The notes below the pieces were generated by a model. It saw only the letters and a program-made list of their open reading frames with translations. It was not told where the DNA came from and ran no database searches. Shown here one piece after another: positions 32,456 to 44,097 of a DNA stretch of 64,000 nucleotides. The translations under genes and the position numbers were made by a program. The DNA comes from Diploptera punctata. Its lineage: Eukaryota > Arthropoda > Insecta > Blattodea > Blaberidae. Position 1 is the first letter of the stretch. Each line of letters opens with the position of its first letter. The stretch spans positions 62,001 through 126,000 of the forward strand of contig JASPKZ010000426.1 in the NCBI GenBank assembly GCA_030220185.1, in the 5' to 3' direction.

Positions 32456-32556
32456 CTAAAGTAGGAATTAAACTTCTCTCAAAAAATAAGTAAAAAGTAA
32501 AAAATCTTATTCTTCTGAAAGTACAAACCAATAATAATAATAAAATAATAATTAGT

Positions 32557-32632
32557 CTCTGGCGAAACGTCGGGGAACTACAAGCCTCACGACCACGGCC
32601 TACAGCCCGAAAATCTTCATCAGGATCATCAT
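32557..32632. repeat. inverted terminal segment of the Penelope-like element (5' side)
   Basis: Partner of 30044-30119. On the minus strand it contains CTGATGA, and on the plus strand CGAAACGTC; these words resemble pieces of a hammerhead ribozyme core but sit on opposite strands. Confidence 0.85.
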
Positions 32633-32633
32633 A

Positions 32634-32645
32634 GATCTTAAGGTT
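32634..32645. repeat. 12-bp target-site duplication, right copy
   Basis: GATCTTAAGGTT, identical to 29995-30006. Confidence 0.85.
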
Positions 32646-32885
32646 ATTCGTCGATCCTGCCTGACTATCGCAGCAGCTGTTCTGATGATTTCTTTCGTAA
32701 GGAGAGTAACTGGAGTGTCGTTTATATCTTCTTTCAAATTTATTTTTTCTCCTCCTTAAACAACTTATATCCTTTTCGAGCTGTGTTGTGGGGAATAAAA
32801 ACTCTTAACACTGGATAGGCCTATTTTGAAATTTGTTGAAGCGAAAGCAGAATTTTAAAACAGCCTATTGTTCACCTCCATCGTA
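32646..32885 (-). pseudogene. mariner transposase, N-terminal part
   Basis: The minus strand reads, in broken frames, LKFCF near the start, YKLFKEEKINLKEDINDTP (the mariner W/Y..F.EGR..I.DD pattern) and EIIRTAAAIVRQDRRITLR (the HTH linker). The segment is cut at ITLR by the Penelope-like insertion; C-terminal sequence continues at 29994. The two parts together do not cover a full transposase, so the mariner was also internally deleted. Confidence 0.7.
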
Positions 32886-34594
32886 GCCGTAGTCGGCATT
32901 GAACATGTCTCAATTCACATACTACTCACAGATAGAAACCGGCAGGGATGAACTTGAAACTTGTACCAAGTTTACAACAAATATTAAGCTAACAAATATC
33001 GTAAATCTAAACTTCTACGTCTTAAATTATGGCGGTAAAAATGATTAATATTTGTTGAAAAGTCCTCTTATTTCTACTGTTACTCTAAATGGCCATCTTA
33101 AAACAAATCACAGACTCTGAGATCAATATTATGAACTATATATTTTGTAACCTTTCTAACTTCTTTCTTTCTTTCTTTTTATTTACCTTAGTTTAACTTG
33201 TTTCTTTGTAGGTATATTTACATGTCAAAAGCCACCCGGATCTTACAGGAAAACTATCTGTCAAGAGAGGGTTTTAAACTATAGATCACACAAATGCTTT
33301 TTCTGACCACCCGAAGGCATATGAGGCATTCCTAATGAATGATTATCTCAATTCAGAGACAATACGAATATTAACACAAGACAGATCACCCACTTACACA
33401 TACATATTAAACAAGGGTAATGTGATATGGATGATTTTGAAAGTCATATGATGTTCGGGGACAATTTAGGTTTTAAAGTTTCCTGATATTTGACTTAAAG
33501 GAGAAGAAAAACACAAAAGGCATCTGACCCATGAAACTTGTCCCTACCGGGAACTTTGGAATTACTGTTTGTAAATAATTACTTATTAATAATACAATAA
33601 TGTTTATCTATATTGTTAATTTACAGCTGTAAGATGTATACCCTTCACCGGAGTGGAAAGTAACGGGAAGCTACCACACCTACAATTCCCTAGTAAAGCT
33701 GCAAGCATAGCATGAAAATGCTATGATTGCAGTGAAAGACCTGCCCTCGGGGAGAATTACTATGGATGGATGGATGGATGTATACTATAACACAGTGAAT
33801 GTTTTACCACTGTAATGCTTAATAGCCTAAACTATTCGAGAAAATCAACGATGTCGTTTTTGACAGATACGCCTACTTTGACTGTATAACATAGCTCCAC
33901 AAAGTGACGAAGGAAAGAAATAAAGCGTAACACGTGCTGTGATTTAATTCGGGTTTTCGAAATTAGAGGTAGCTACACGTTTCCAGATAGGACAGCTTGG
34001 AAATAAGTGTAAAATGGTGGAGTTTTGTAAATTTATACTCGAATAACTAAGGGTGGTAAAACGAAAATTTTAGCATCAAGACAAGACGCCAATATTTCGT
34101 GTTAGAGGTTAGGAATCCTTTTCATTCTGCTGCTACTTTGAAGGCACGACAAGAACGTGAGAAATCGTTGAAAGTGCGCCAATTTGAGAGTTCAACATAG
34201 CATTCGGAGGGATGTTCATAAGGAGAAGCATGCAGAAGTGCGTGGGGAATGGTGATCGGGATTGGAAACAGTACTCCTTTCTGATGAAATCGCCATTTCT
34301 ACTACAGCTTGATCAACTTTTTCATTCACATGAGCTTAGTCTCCAGGATTGGTGGTTAGCTCATTTTTAAGGAGATGTTATATATTTTTTAAAGGAAGTT
34401 GCTATAAATCCCCCTGATAGTTCATTTTTAGTAAGTTGTTAAATAGGCAAGACTTTGATGCTGTATCATACTAGTCATTAAAACGAATTCTGTCTATTCG
34501 GAAACTTTAAAAAACGAAAAACATATAAGGAAAAAAATTGACAAATGCTGTTCATAAACCGCCAGATTCTTTTACGATCGTAAATCTACGACGC
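32886..34594. other. non-coding interval
   Basis: No gene or transposon recognised. A (GGAT)n run at about 33762-33781 follows 'cctgccctcggggagaatta', a SINE-tail-like arrangement, but no pol III boxes were convincing. Short frames around 34080-34330 have no family match I can name. Confidence 0.45.
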
Positions 34595-34735
34595 GGTACA
34601 AAGGGCTTTAGTTACCTTCCGAAGAATCCCACACGGTACTAGGGATATTAAGCCCCGAAATATTTTCAACCCCTGCCGGGTTTGAACCTCCGAAGCTTGG
34701 AACAATAGGTGACCGCTAATTCACTACCAAGGAGA
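34595..34735 (-). repeat. degenerate tRNA-derived SINE fragment
   Basis: The minus strand reads 'gtgaattagcggtcacc' and 'ggttcaaacccggc', plausible A- and B-box remnants, followed by a body with 'atccctagtaccgtgtgg'. Related in layout to 14780-14988. Confidence 0.55.
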
Positions 34736-35497
34736 AAAAAAAACAGGGACAATTTATAGATTTTTACAGATATAAATAACAAGTTAGTATCATCAATACA
34801 ATTCCATTATATGGCTACTGGAATTAAAAAATTTACTTATCATTTAGGCCTATGTCTATATAAAAGAAAATAATTTTTTACTGTTATGACGTAATCTGCA
34901 TTTATTTTGACAATGGGCAATAGTGATTGGATTACCATTCATTTGTTTCAGTGTTATAAGTCAAATTACAAATAGCCATGAGTTTATGTAATGATTAATA
35001 TTTTGTTAGCACGCATTTTAGTTATATTATTTTATTCGTAATTTATATTCAAATAGTACTAATAACCCTAATATTACAAAAGAAATTTAATTTTGAACGT
35101 ATTCTAGATGCATCTTTTGCATTTTATATTGCATAAGTATGTAGCATAAATATTGATGTCTCTGTTTTTAACAATGCAATTCATCCTAATATTAAATAAT
35201 TCTTTGTATGTTTCAAATGTTGGAAGTTTATACGGTTTCAGCTGCAATTAAATCTCAAATTATCCGTAAAACTCAACTTTAGATCTATGTAACATGCATA
35301 CAGATATCTTCTATCGGTAAAAAAAATATATTTTCTGTACATACGGAACGTATGATCAGGGTCATATATTTAGTTTGTAGAGTTGAGAAAAACGGTTTTA
35401 TTTCGTTAGCTCACCTGTTTTATTTTTGAATTGACAAGTATTTTTGGAATAACATTATATACTATATGGTTCTGGTTTTTCCTTTTATAAACTATTA
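34736..35497. other. no recognisable feature
   Basis: AT-rich, non-coding. Confidence 0.5.
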
Positions 35498-35998
35498 TGA
35501 CGCGTTGTACTAGCGTCGTTTAAACTGCGCGGGCCGGCGAGTGAAACATCGCATTGGTGGATTGGATTGGTGAATAGCCAATCGCGAGTCGAGATCAATC
35601 GATAATTTCTAGGAAATAAGCCAGAGAGTTCTACGAACATCTATTTCCCCATTCGAGTAACATCGGTAGACGAGAGGGTTCCATGTCGAAACATCTCGTT
35701 AATGGACCTGGAAATTTCCTTCTTACTCGCCAATAAATATGTGTTGGGGATGGAAAGTCTGCCAGTAGAGTTAGACGCGAGAGGTTAAATTGTAAGTAAA
35801 ACTGTAGGAAGTACTGTGTCTGAAATTGTGTAATAAGTGAGTGGCTAATAAACTGTAAAAGAATAATAGTTGTAAGATAAAATTATGATTGAAGATTTAG
35901 TGATAATTGTGAGAAGAAAATGAAGGGAAAACAAAAATTTTACATAACATCAGTGCATTTATTTAAATCGAAATAAGTGAAAGGAAAACCCTGTGCCA
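35498..35998 (+). repeat. 5' LTR of the Gypsy element
   Basis: Aligns over its full length with 40832-41334, for example 'actgcgcgggccggcgag', 'ttccatgtcgaaacatctcg' and 'attgaagatttagtgataat'. 501 bp versus 503 bp, with many substitutions. Confidence 0.9.
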
Positions 35999-36139
35999 TC
36001 GGTGACATCTGATGACAGATGTTGGGATTACATACATGTCTATAACGTTGGAGACGTCTGTAAAGCAGAGTGCTGATCAGTGGAGGGATAGCCATTTACC
36101 AATGAGAAGGTGATCTACATCAGTAAGTAAATAAAAAAA

Positions 36140-37256
36140 TGAAAACATTCAAGAAATGCTTAAATAATTATTAAAACAGATTAATGAAGAAATGTTGAAA
36201 CAAATGAAAAAGCAGAATGAAGATACAAGAGGAGAAATAAAGAAAGAAAATGAGAATTCAAAACACGAATTATGTACTCGAATTTAAACATCTAACACAG
36301 AAATACAAAAACATATCAGTACACAAAATGAAGAAAATAAAAGAGAATTATCAACCCAGAAAAATTCAAAAATGATGAATTTAAATGAGAATTACTAACC
36401 CAGAATGAGAAATTACATGCAAAAAATTGAACAATTTAAGGAAAACTTTAATTTAGTAACACAGGAAATAAAAACAGACAATTCTAGTACTGAACAAAGG
36501 CTAAATGAACAAGAAGACAATTTACATAAAACTGATGGAGAATTTCGTGGCATGAAATAACAATTGGAATACCAGTTTGAAAAACAAGAAAAGAATTATA
36601 ATCAGTTTATAACATCTGAAGCTCAACGTGCAATGGAACATTTTCAGAGATATTCTACGACGAGGACCGAAGTTCGACAACCGACTGAGACCCCAAGCCG
36701 ACATGGAATTAAGAGTCCGAAGTTTGACGGTTCCACATCTTGGGTCATATTTGAACGGCAATTTAACACCATCTCAACACACAATGGTTGGTCAACGGAA
36801 GAAAGGACGACACAATTAATCGCCTCTTTTCAGGTATCTGCCGCAGAAATTCTAAGAAGTCTTCCAGGAGAATACGCCATGGCCATTGAACAACTAGCAC
36901 GCAAGGCCCTCAGCGGACTATCAGCAGCGTTCTTCGATGGAGAGGCGGCATCCGCTTTCGTCTGCGGCCTGAGGGACCGTAAAATTAAACAACGCCTGCT
37001 GCTGGCGGAACATCAGGCCATTAATGGAACACTGAATGCGGCACTGCATCTAGAGGCGGCAAAGGAGACCACACGCTACCTTGACCGGGAGGCGTCTCCA
37101 CGTTTGAGACGACTGACTGAGGAAGACGCCGAGGAGCGACACTCATCGGCCCCTGAGCGTCGCAGGTGTAGAAGACCGACCTGTTGGAATTGCGGGCGGA
37201 TTGCACGTCTGAGGCGGGACTGCGACCGCAGACCCGCAGAGAACCAGGAAAACTAA
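36140..37256 (+). pseudogene. Gypsy gag, with damaged zinc knuckle
   Basis: The first part (36140-36560) is lysine/glutamate-rich, coiled-coil-like and broken by stops. The open frame 36564-37256 (230 aa) contains IKSPKFDGSTSWVIFERQF and LIASFQVSAAEILRSLP, typical of Gypsy capsid regions, then ASAFVCGLRDRKIK and a C-terminal CWNCGRIARLRRDC. The last should be a CCHC knuckle, but the His position reads Arg, so zinc binding is probably lost. The capsid region looks shortened between MAIEQLARKA and FFDGEAAS. It overlaps the protease frame in the -1 phase, as is common in this group. Confidence 0.87.
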
Positions 37257-37975
37257 AATGGGCTGGTGTGAGGAGGGGGCCACCGGCGCCGTTGTCATCA
37301 TCATCATCCCCTCGATTCGTTCTGAACTCCGTGAACAACATGGACGACGAGGGACTTATAGCCGACGGATGGATCCACGGACGGCCCTGCCGGGTACTCG
37401 TCGATACGGGAGCGTCGCTGACCATCGTGCGACCCAAAGTAGCAGAGGGGTTGTCTTTGAGGACGCCGCGATGGATGTTTGAGCTGCGTACCGCTTCAGG
37501 GGACAGCATGCCTGTGGGGAAGGAGGTTCTCCTGGAGTTGGACCTGGGAAGTTGCAAGCTGCGACTGTGGACGTTCGTCGCCGGAATTGTCGAGATCATC
37601 ATCTTAGGCTTAGACGCCCTAAGGATGTACGACGCCACTGTGGACATCAGACGACGAGTACTCCGTTTGGGCCGTGATGAGATCCTGCTCAACGACGTGG
37701 ATGACAGACCAGCCGTCTGCAGGTTAGTCCTGAAGGAGTATAAGGTGATGTCAGCTGGTTGTGAGATGTTGGTAACGGCGCAGGTGGAAGGACGTCCCGG
37801 ACAAGACATGCTGCTGGACGCCGGAAGAAATCCCCAAGATGGACTGTTTGTGGCTAGAGCCTTGTTGCCTGCCCATGAAGTCGTTCCTGTGAGAATCCTG
37901 AACGTGACAACCCAAGACCAGGTGTTACCTAGTGGAAGGATCATGGGTACCTGCGAGCCCGTTACCGCCGTATGA
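37184..37975 (+). pseudogene. Gypsy aspartic protease region
   Basis: Open frame overlapping the end of gag in the -1 phase. It contains the retropepsin active site VLVDTGASLTIV at about residue 70 and the flap/hydrophobic IILGLDAL near residue 145. A linker follows, repeating a similar pattern (GRPGQDMLLDAG), ending just before the RT. The frame itself is open, but it starts without its own natural ATG because it would be reached by frameshift from gag. Confidence 0.88.
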
Positions 37976-39440
37976 CTATAGACAACGTGACGCCAGGAGG
38001 GAGAAGTCTGAAAGAAGATCCACCACTTCGGGAGTTGCTACAAAGGGCTTCCAGCAACCTCAACGAAAGACAGGCGAACGAAGTTCGTAACCTGATGGTC
38101 GAGTTCCGAGATATTTTCAGCCTCACTGAAGACGACCATGAGAAGACAGACAGAGTGATACATCGCATCGATACCGGAGACGCTCGCCCGATACGACAAC
38201 CACCTCGACAAGCCCCACTAGCAAAGCAGGCGGAGATAAATAAACAACTTGAAGGTATGAGGGCTCGTGGTATCATTGAAGACTCTGATAGAATTGGTTT
38301 TCGCCTGTGGTGCTGGTGAAGAAGAAGAACGGAGAGATGCGCTTCTGCGTCGACTACAGGTGGCTGAACGACGTCACCAACAAGTACTGCTTCCCTCTGC
38401 CAGGAATTGACGACACCTTGGCAGGATCCCAATGGGTCTCCACCCTTGATCTTAAGTCGGGCTACTGACAGGTGGCACTGCACCCAGAAGATAAAGAGAA
38501 AACAGCATTCACCACTGGGCAGGGACTATGGCAATTCACAGTTATGCCCTTTGGATTGTGTAATGCACCTGCTATTTTCCAACGTCTCATGGAGGCAGTC
38601 ATGAGAGGCCTTACCTATGACACCTGCTTGCTGTACCTGGACGACATCATGGTAATACGAAGAAGCTTCAAAGAATAACTAGCCAATCTACGAAGAGTCT
38701 TCGAGAGATTACGGCAAGCGCGACTTAAGTTAAATCCCAAGAAATTCCAGCTATTTCAACGAGACGTTTCCTACCTGGGACACATTGTGCAGACCGACGG
38801 AGTAGCTACGTATCCTGTGAAGTTGAAGGTTGTAAATGAATGGCTCAAACTAAGGGACAAACAAGAGCTTCGTCGTTTCCTGGGCCTGTGTACCTACTAT
38901 AGAAGATTCGTCAAGGGCACTCCAACATCTCCAAGCCTCTGACCCAACCTACCGAAGAAAAACGGACGTTCGAATGGACTGAAGAAACCGAGATGGCGTT
39001 CCAGAATATGAAAGAAGCCCTTTGCACTGCACCTGTTCTAGGATATCTGATGCCGGATGGGAAGCTTATAATCGGCACCGAGGCCGGCAACGTGGGCATC
39101 GGAACTGTGTTGTCCTAAGACCAAAGTGGACACGAGAAGGTCATCTCCTACTTCAGTCGAACCCTGTCCAAGGCTGAGAGTAACTACTATGTCACCCACT
39201 GGGAGCTACTCGCCATAGTGAGCGCCCTTAAACATTTCCACAAGTAGCTATATGGTCAGGCATTCCACCTCAGGATTGACCATTCTGCGCTCACCTGGTT
39301 GCTAAATTTCCGCAACATGGAAAGACAGACCGCTAGATGGATCCAACAAATCCAAGAATACAACTTTACATCGGAGTATCGCCAGGGCAAGAAACTCTCC
39401 CAACGCAGACGCCTTATCTCGTCTACCATGCCAGGAAAAC
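37972..39440 (+). pseudogene. Gypsy reverse transcriptase and RNase H
   Basis: The RT starts in the frame 37972-38319 (DTGDARPIRQPPRQAP, MRARGIIE). A frameshift near 38300 moves the following motif (VVLVKKKNGEMRFCVDYRWLN) to another frame, and a stop falls inside the SGY..VALHPEDKEKTAF region at about 38466. Next are TVMPFGLCNAPAIFQRLME and the intact active site CLLYLDDIMV, then a stop at about 38677. Then SYLGHIV, the FLGLCTYYRRFV connection, and RNase H pieces IGTEAGNVGIGTVLS, YFSRTLSKAESNYY, WELLAIVSALKHF and RIDHSALTWLLNF, with further stops. The RNase H domain ends near 39440. Confidence 0.9.
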
Positions 39441-39674
39441 TGCAACCATAGTACCAGAGTTGAGCAACGTGAAGGCACTGGAATGGTGAGAGTTGTAACA
39501 TCCCAGCCTGCCCCTGGTTGGTAAGAGGTGGCCTTGATGAGGGAGCAGCTAGAAGACATCGACATCCGGCAGGTTCTACGTGAAAAAGAATCTGGACAAC
39601 GACCAGCCTGGGCAGAGATAGCAGTCCGCAGCACCACCTAGAAGAGTTACTGGGCCCAATGGTAGTCTCTAAGT

Positions 39675-40818
39675 GTGAAGAATGGGGTCCTAAAAAGAAT
39701 ATGGGAGTCTGCCGATGGAAAGACAACCACCGAACAGTTGGTTCTCTCCAGAAACAAGATTCGGGAGGTGTTAGAGGAAACCCACGGTGGAGTGTCTGGA
39801 GGACATCTAGGAGTTAACAAAACCCTAAGTAAGGTTCGTCGCCGATTCTACTGGCTGCACCAACGGAGTGACGTCGAGAGATGGTGCCAACAGTGTGAGA
39901 TATGTGCAAGCCAGTCGAGATCCTCGAACACGGAGCAGGGGCATCATGCAGCAATACAACGTGGGAGTACCATTTGAGAGGATCGCCATCGACGTGGCTG
40001 GCCCCTTTCAAGAGACGGACGCTGTTGCTGGCCATGGACTACTTTACTAAGTGGCCAGAGGTTTACGCCATCCCCAATCAAGAAGTCTCTACCGTAGCCG
40101 ACGCACTAGTCAACAACTTCGTGTGTCTCTACGTGGTACCAATGGAGCTGCATAGCGACCAGGGACGCTACTTCGAGTCCCTGTTGATGAAGGAGCTGCT
40201 GCAACGCCTGGGGTAGATAAGATCAGTAATACCCCCCTTCACCCACAATCTGATGGAATGGTAGAACGCTATGTGAAGACGGTGGAGGAACATCTACGCA
40301 AGATGGTGTCAAGCCATCAGAGAGATTGGGACACCAGGGTTCCACTGTTCCTTCTGGCCTACCGAGCATCTACCCACGACACCTCTGGAATGACACCAGC
40401 CAGGATGGTCTTCGGGAGAGAGTTGCAGCTACCTTATGACCTTCAGTTTTGTTCCCCATCTGATTCTGACCAGCCGGCAACTGACTACGTGTGGAAGCTG
40501 ACCGACAGACTGAGAGAAATTCATCAGCATGCTAGAGAACACCTCAAACTAACTAGTGACAGGATGAATGTACGTTATGACCATCCAGCCAAATCCACTG
40601 GATTCAACGAAGGCGACTTGGTATGGCTGTACGGACCTATACGAAATAGGGGGAAATTGCCGAAGCTAGAGCGCTCCTGGGATGGACCATACAAGGTGGT
40701 GAAGAGAATCTACGATGTGGTTTTCCGGATTCAGCGCCAGGCCACAGGAAAACTTATTGTGGTACATCTACGTCGACTAGTCGAATACAAGGGAACTTAT
40801 CGGGGTGATCAACTCTAA
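39675..40818 (+). pseudogene. Gypsy integrase
   Basis: The frame 39675-39977 has the H-H-C-C zinc domain (ETHGGVSGGHLGVNK, then CQQCEIC). Catalytic positions are scattered over frames: IAIDVAGPF (first Asp) ends one frame, LHSDQGRYFES (second Asp) is in 39902-40216, and MVERYVKTVEEHLRK (Glu region) starts 40258-40818. The last also holds RDWDTRVPLFLLAYRASTHD and a chromatin-side C-terminus with FNEGDLVWLYGP and LERSWDGPYKVVKRI. At least two frameshifts and a stop (near 40216) break it. The frame ends 14 bp before the LTR. Confidence 0.9.
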
Positions 40819-40831
40819 GGAGGTGGCATTG

Positions 40832-41334
40832 TGACGCATTGTAGTAGCGTCGTCTAACTGCGCGGGCCGGCGAGGGAAACCTCACATTGATGGATTGGAT
40901 TGGTGAAAAGCCAATCACGAGTCGAGATAAATTGATGTTTCTAGGCTATTAAACCAGAGAGTTATACGAACATCTATTCCCCAATTCGAGAAACATCGGA
41001 AGATGAGAGGGTTCCATGTCGAAACATCTCGTTCATGGACCTGGAAATTTCCGTCTTCTCGCCAATAAATTTGTGGCGAGGACGGAAAGTCTCCCTGTCT
41101 CGAGTTGGACAGTGAGAGGTTTAATTGTAAGTGAAACATTGAGGAAATACTGTGTCTGTAATTATGTGATAAGTGATTATCTGATAAACTTTAAAGGAAG
41201 AATAGTTGTAAAATAAAATTGTAATTGAAGATTTAGTGATAATTGTGAGAAGAAAATAAAGTGAAAACAAAAAATTTTACATAACATCAGTGTATTTATT
41301 TAAATCGAAATAAGTAAAAAGGACAGCGTTGACA
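40832..41334 (+). repeat. 3' LTR of the Gypsy element
   Basis: Partner of 35498-35998. It begins TGACGCATTG after a purine-rich tract and ends near 'gttgaca'. Confidence 0.9.
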
Positions 41335-41440
41335 ATATTGTAAAACATTACACTTCTTGCTTAATTTCTATATTAAGTTGAAAAATAATTTTAGAACCTT
41401 TATTCAAATATTCATTATAGAAGGAACATGTAAGATTATA

Positions 41441-42345
41441 CAGTAAAACCTCTCTTAAAGACCATTCCTATTAAGCGACCATCCCCTAAACGACCGAATT
41501 TATTAAGAACTAACATTAAAACCTATATGTTAATGTAATAAAAAGACCAACTCTTACATCGACCACTGACCAGACTTAAATTACTTATTTGACCATCTTC
41601 AACTCCTGTTTAGCGACCGAATTGTCACGATCATAATTAAGTAAAATATCGTGTTTTCACATTTACATAAAATGTCCGAGAAAATTCAGTTTGTCAACCG
41701 TGTAGAAATTAGATATTGCAAATTCTTAGATTTTGAGAACAATGACAGGAGTACGAAGAATCTTATTTTTGACCGCTGCATTACATGATGAGCAGGTAAC
41801 ATCAACGATACCAAATTAATTATCGTTAGCCTACAAATCTAAATTTACAGTGAAAGAAGAATGAGCTTTGTTTTCTCTGCTACTGCACTGCCTTAGTTTA
41901 TTAAAAGAGGATTAAGAGTGAAAATTTGCAGCAGGAAAAGAATTGTTTCGAAACTGGAGGAGCGTGTTCGAGTTATTCGTGAATGCAAAAGTGGAATTTC
42001 AGGAAAGAAAATTAACTGAAATATTCAAATGAGGTAAAATTGAGATTAACACTATTTTGAAATCATAGGATGAAATTGTTACAGATTAGAGGCTGAAATT
42101 GTAAAAAAAAGGATAATTGAGGGATATTTTGCTAGAAATTAAAATTATGTAAAACGACCGAATTACTGTAGTTGTTAAATACTATATGCCCTACTACTAT
42201 TACTACTACATAGTGTATTAATTGATAACTTTGTGCGTATGTACAATATAGTTTTAGATTTCCATATTTAATTATTTATATTCCACCTTTTAAGAGACCA
42301 ATATTTGTTGAAACCTTCAGAGAACTTTTAATAGAGGTTTTACTA
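41441..42345 (+). mobile_element. pogo/Tigger-like DNA transposon remnant
   Basis: The left end CAGTAAAACCTCTCTTAAA matches the reverse complement of the right end ('tttaatagaggttttact'), with TA on the left. The internal region contains a decayed helix-turn-helix of the CENP-B/pogo type. At ~0.9 kb it is too short for a full transposase, so it is non-autonomous or internally deleted. Confidence 0.72.
41918..42150 (+). pseudogene. CENP-B/pogo-type DNA-binding domain remnant
   Basis: One frame reads KRIVSKLEERVRVIRECKSG followed by ISGKKI, matching the N-terminal HTH pattern of pogo/Tigger transposases and CENP-B (K-R...L-E-E-K...I-R...E-S-G-x-S-G-R-K-L). Stops and a frameshift follow, and no catalytic domain is found. 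Confidence 0.62.
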
Positions 42346-44097
42346 TCAAACTTATGTTTTATTAAATTAGCATTGTATAACATTTCATAGCTAAGTGTTG
42401 TTACAGATTCTGATAAATGAGCGTGAGAAATATATTAAAATAACGTATTCTGAAAAAAAAATCGGGAATGTTTGAGTGATACCATTAAATTTCTGAACTT
42501 TCTACAAGAGAGAAGTGAAATAATTGAGCACAAGACACTTACGTACTACACAGACAAATTACAACTAATAATACTACAGTTAAACAATTCTATGAGGTAC
42601 CACTCAAACTTAGCAGCAGCACTTACACCATCTAAAAACAATTTCAAAACAAGCTTTACCTTCCCGCTTCAGTAAGGCATCATGACGTGGCACTGCTAGA
42701 CGATCCATGCCAATGTCTGATTCCAGAATATCCTTGCCTTCATCCCCAAGCCTTCTCACAAGCATCTGCAAACACGTTATTCAAAATTTCACTTTCAAAT
42801 TGTAATACTCTCCTATCATGAATGGATACACTGCCAAGGGGCAATCCCCATGGTTCAAGGTATTTGGTAAAACAAAACCTTGGCAATCCCCCGTCAAGGT
42901 GCAATCCCAAAGGGTTTAGGTAAACTCCATAGAACTGTACCTGCATCACTAATCACTTTCAAGTTCTGCGCAAATACATAGGAGTAGGAGTCAGTCGTGC
43001 TGTTGATCTTGTGTATATTAGGTCGTCTATGTAGCAGTATGGTTTACAACTGTGTTATTTTAAATACCCTTGATTTAATAATTTCAGTCGGAATCGACTT
43101 GGGGTATGACTAGTGTAACTTAAGCATATTGGACAGCCCACCAATCGATTTTGTCCTCGCCTCAAATTAATACTTAAAATTTCCAGGGTTCATTTATAAC
43201 GCGTATACTTATTGGAATAAGAACAGGACATCTGATTCAAGCCGTTCATTACATGGTGTAGTCATCATGCGTAACACGAGTAGGGGCGGAGAAAGAATAC
43301 CGTTCATTATTGAAAATCTAACGCGCAATAAACTTGTGTTGACACATTAATATCAATTAAAGCGTAAAATGTGACAATTGCCAAAACGACAACTCCTATT
43401 TAACATAAACATAATAGGAGACGAAGGCGAGAATTCGTTACATTCACATGAACAATTTACAAACCTCTGTTTCCACTAGCGAAACCACTCAATGTTGACC
43501 GCGTATCTTGACGGATCACAGTGGTCCAGAATCCTATTGTAGGAGGACAACATTAATTACTAACCACGTAATGAACCTATATAGCTGAAAATTTGCACAG
43601 ATATTCATAATGACCTGTGATTTACTCTACCCAACTTATATAAAAGTACATCTGTAATTAATTGTTTTCATATGTCACACCAAAGTGTAATATTACCAAA
43701 ATACCAAAATCAACAAATACCTTGAACCGCTGTCTTCTGTATTTGATACTGCTTCCTATTCTTTTCTGATTCAAAGGTAGATAAATTCGTCAACTAGACT
43801 TTTACTTCTTATGGAAAATTTCGGGAGTTTTAAGTGGCAATCTTCTTCTACTGCTAATTACGGAATATGAAGTGATGAGTAGCATATGGAGCAGATCTTC
43901 TAATGTGTGACTCTAGTAAATTTTTATTGTAGGTACTATAGCCTGAAAAACCATCACCTCCTCATTTTAGTTTACTTCATTTTGTCATGATAAATGCTTA
44001 AAATACACGTAACGATATAATTCAAGATAGCTTGCAATTTCACTTCTGCAGATATTTAAGAAATTTCATATATTTCAGGGTAACACCTTTTCTTGCC
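42346..44097. other. no recognisable feature
   Basis: 1.75 kb with only short frames. A local near-duplication of 'ggcaatcccc' words lies at 42835-42915. No family recognised. Confidence 0.45.

Larger units (their letters stand above)
30007..32633 (-). mobile_element. Penelope-like retroelement (RT + GIY-YIG)
   Basis: Minus-strand element of 2.6 kb with a single ORF containing a telomerase-like RT and a C-terminal GIY-YIG endonuclease, the hallmark of Penelope-like elements. It is flanked by 76-bp inverted terminal segments (30044-30119 and 32557-32632) and by a 12-bp target duplication inside a mariner element. Penelope-like elements often have direct or inverted LTR-like ends. Only one premature stop and one frameshift were seen over most of the ORF, so the copy looks relatively young. 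Confidence 0.92.
35498..41334 (+). mobile_element. Ty3/Gypsy LTR retrotransposon, decayed
   Basis: Plus-strand element of 5.8 kb with two ~500-bp LTRs and the order gag, protease, RT, RNase H, integrase, which defines Ty3/Gypsy. No env-like frame lies after integrase. Frames are broken by multiple stops and shifts, and the LTRs are visibly diverged, so the insertion is old. The internal region is notably GC-richer than its surroundings. A purine-rich tract ('aaggaggtggcat') precedes the 3' LTR. No convincing target duplication was found. Confidence 0.93.

Noticed and set aside
33950..34340. Possible transposase-like pieces near 34.1-34.3 kb
   Set aside because: No catalytic or HTH motif could be read in any frame.
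37021..37944. Open minus-strand frame of 307 aa opposite the Gypsy gag/protease
   Set aside because: It is the shadow of the GC-rich coding strand; motifs are on the plus strand.
35498..41334. Endogenous retrovirus with an envelope gene
   Set aside because: The integrase frame ends 14 bp before the 3' LTR; there is no space or frame for an envelope.
42472..42675. Frame of 67 aa with a plausible hydrophilic sequence
   Set aside because: No recognised domain, no neighbour support, and short enough to arise by chance.
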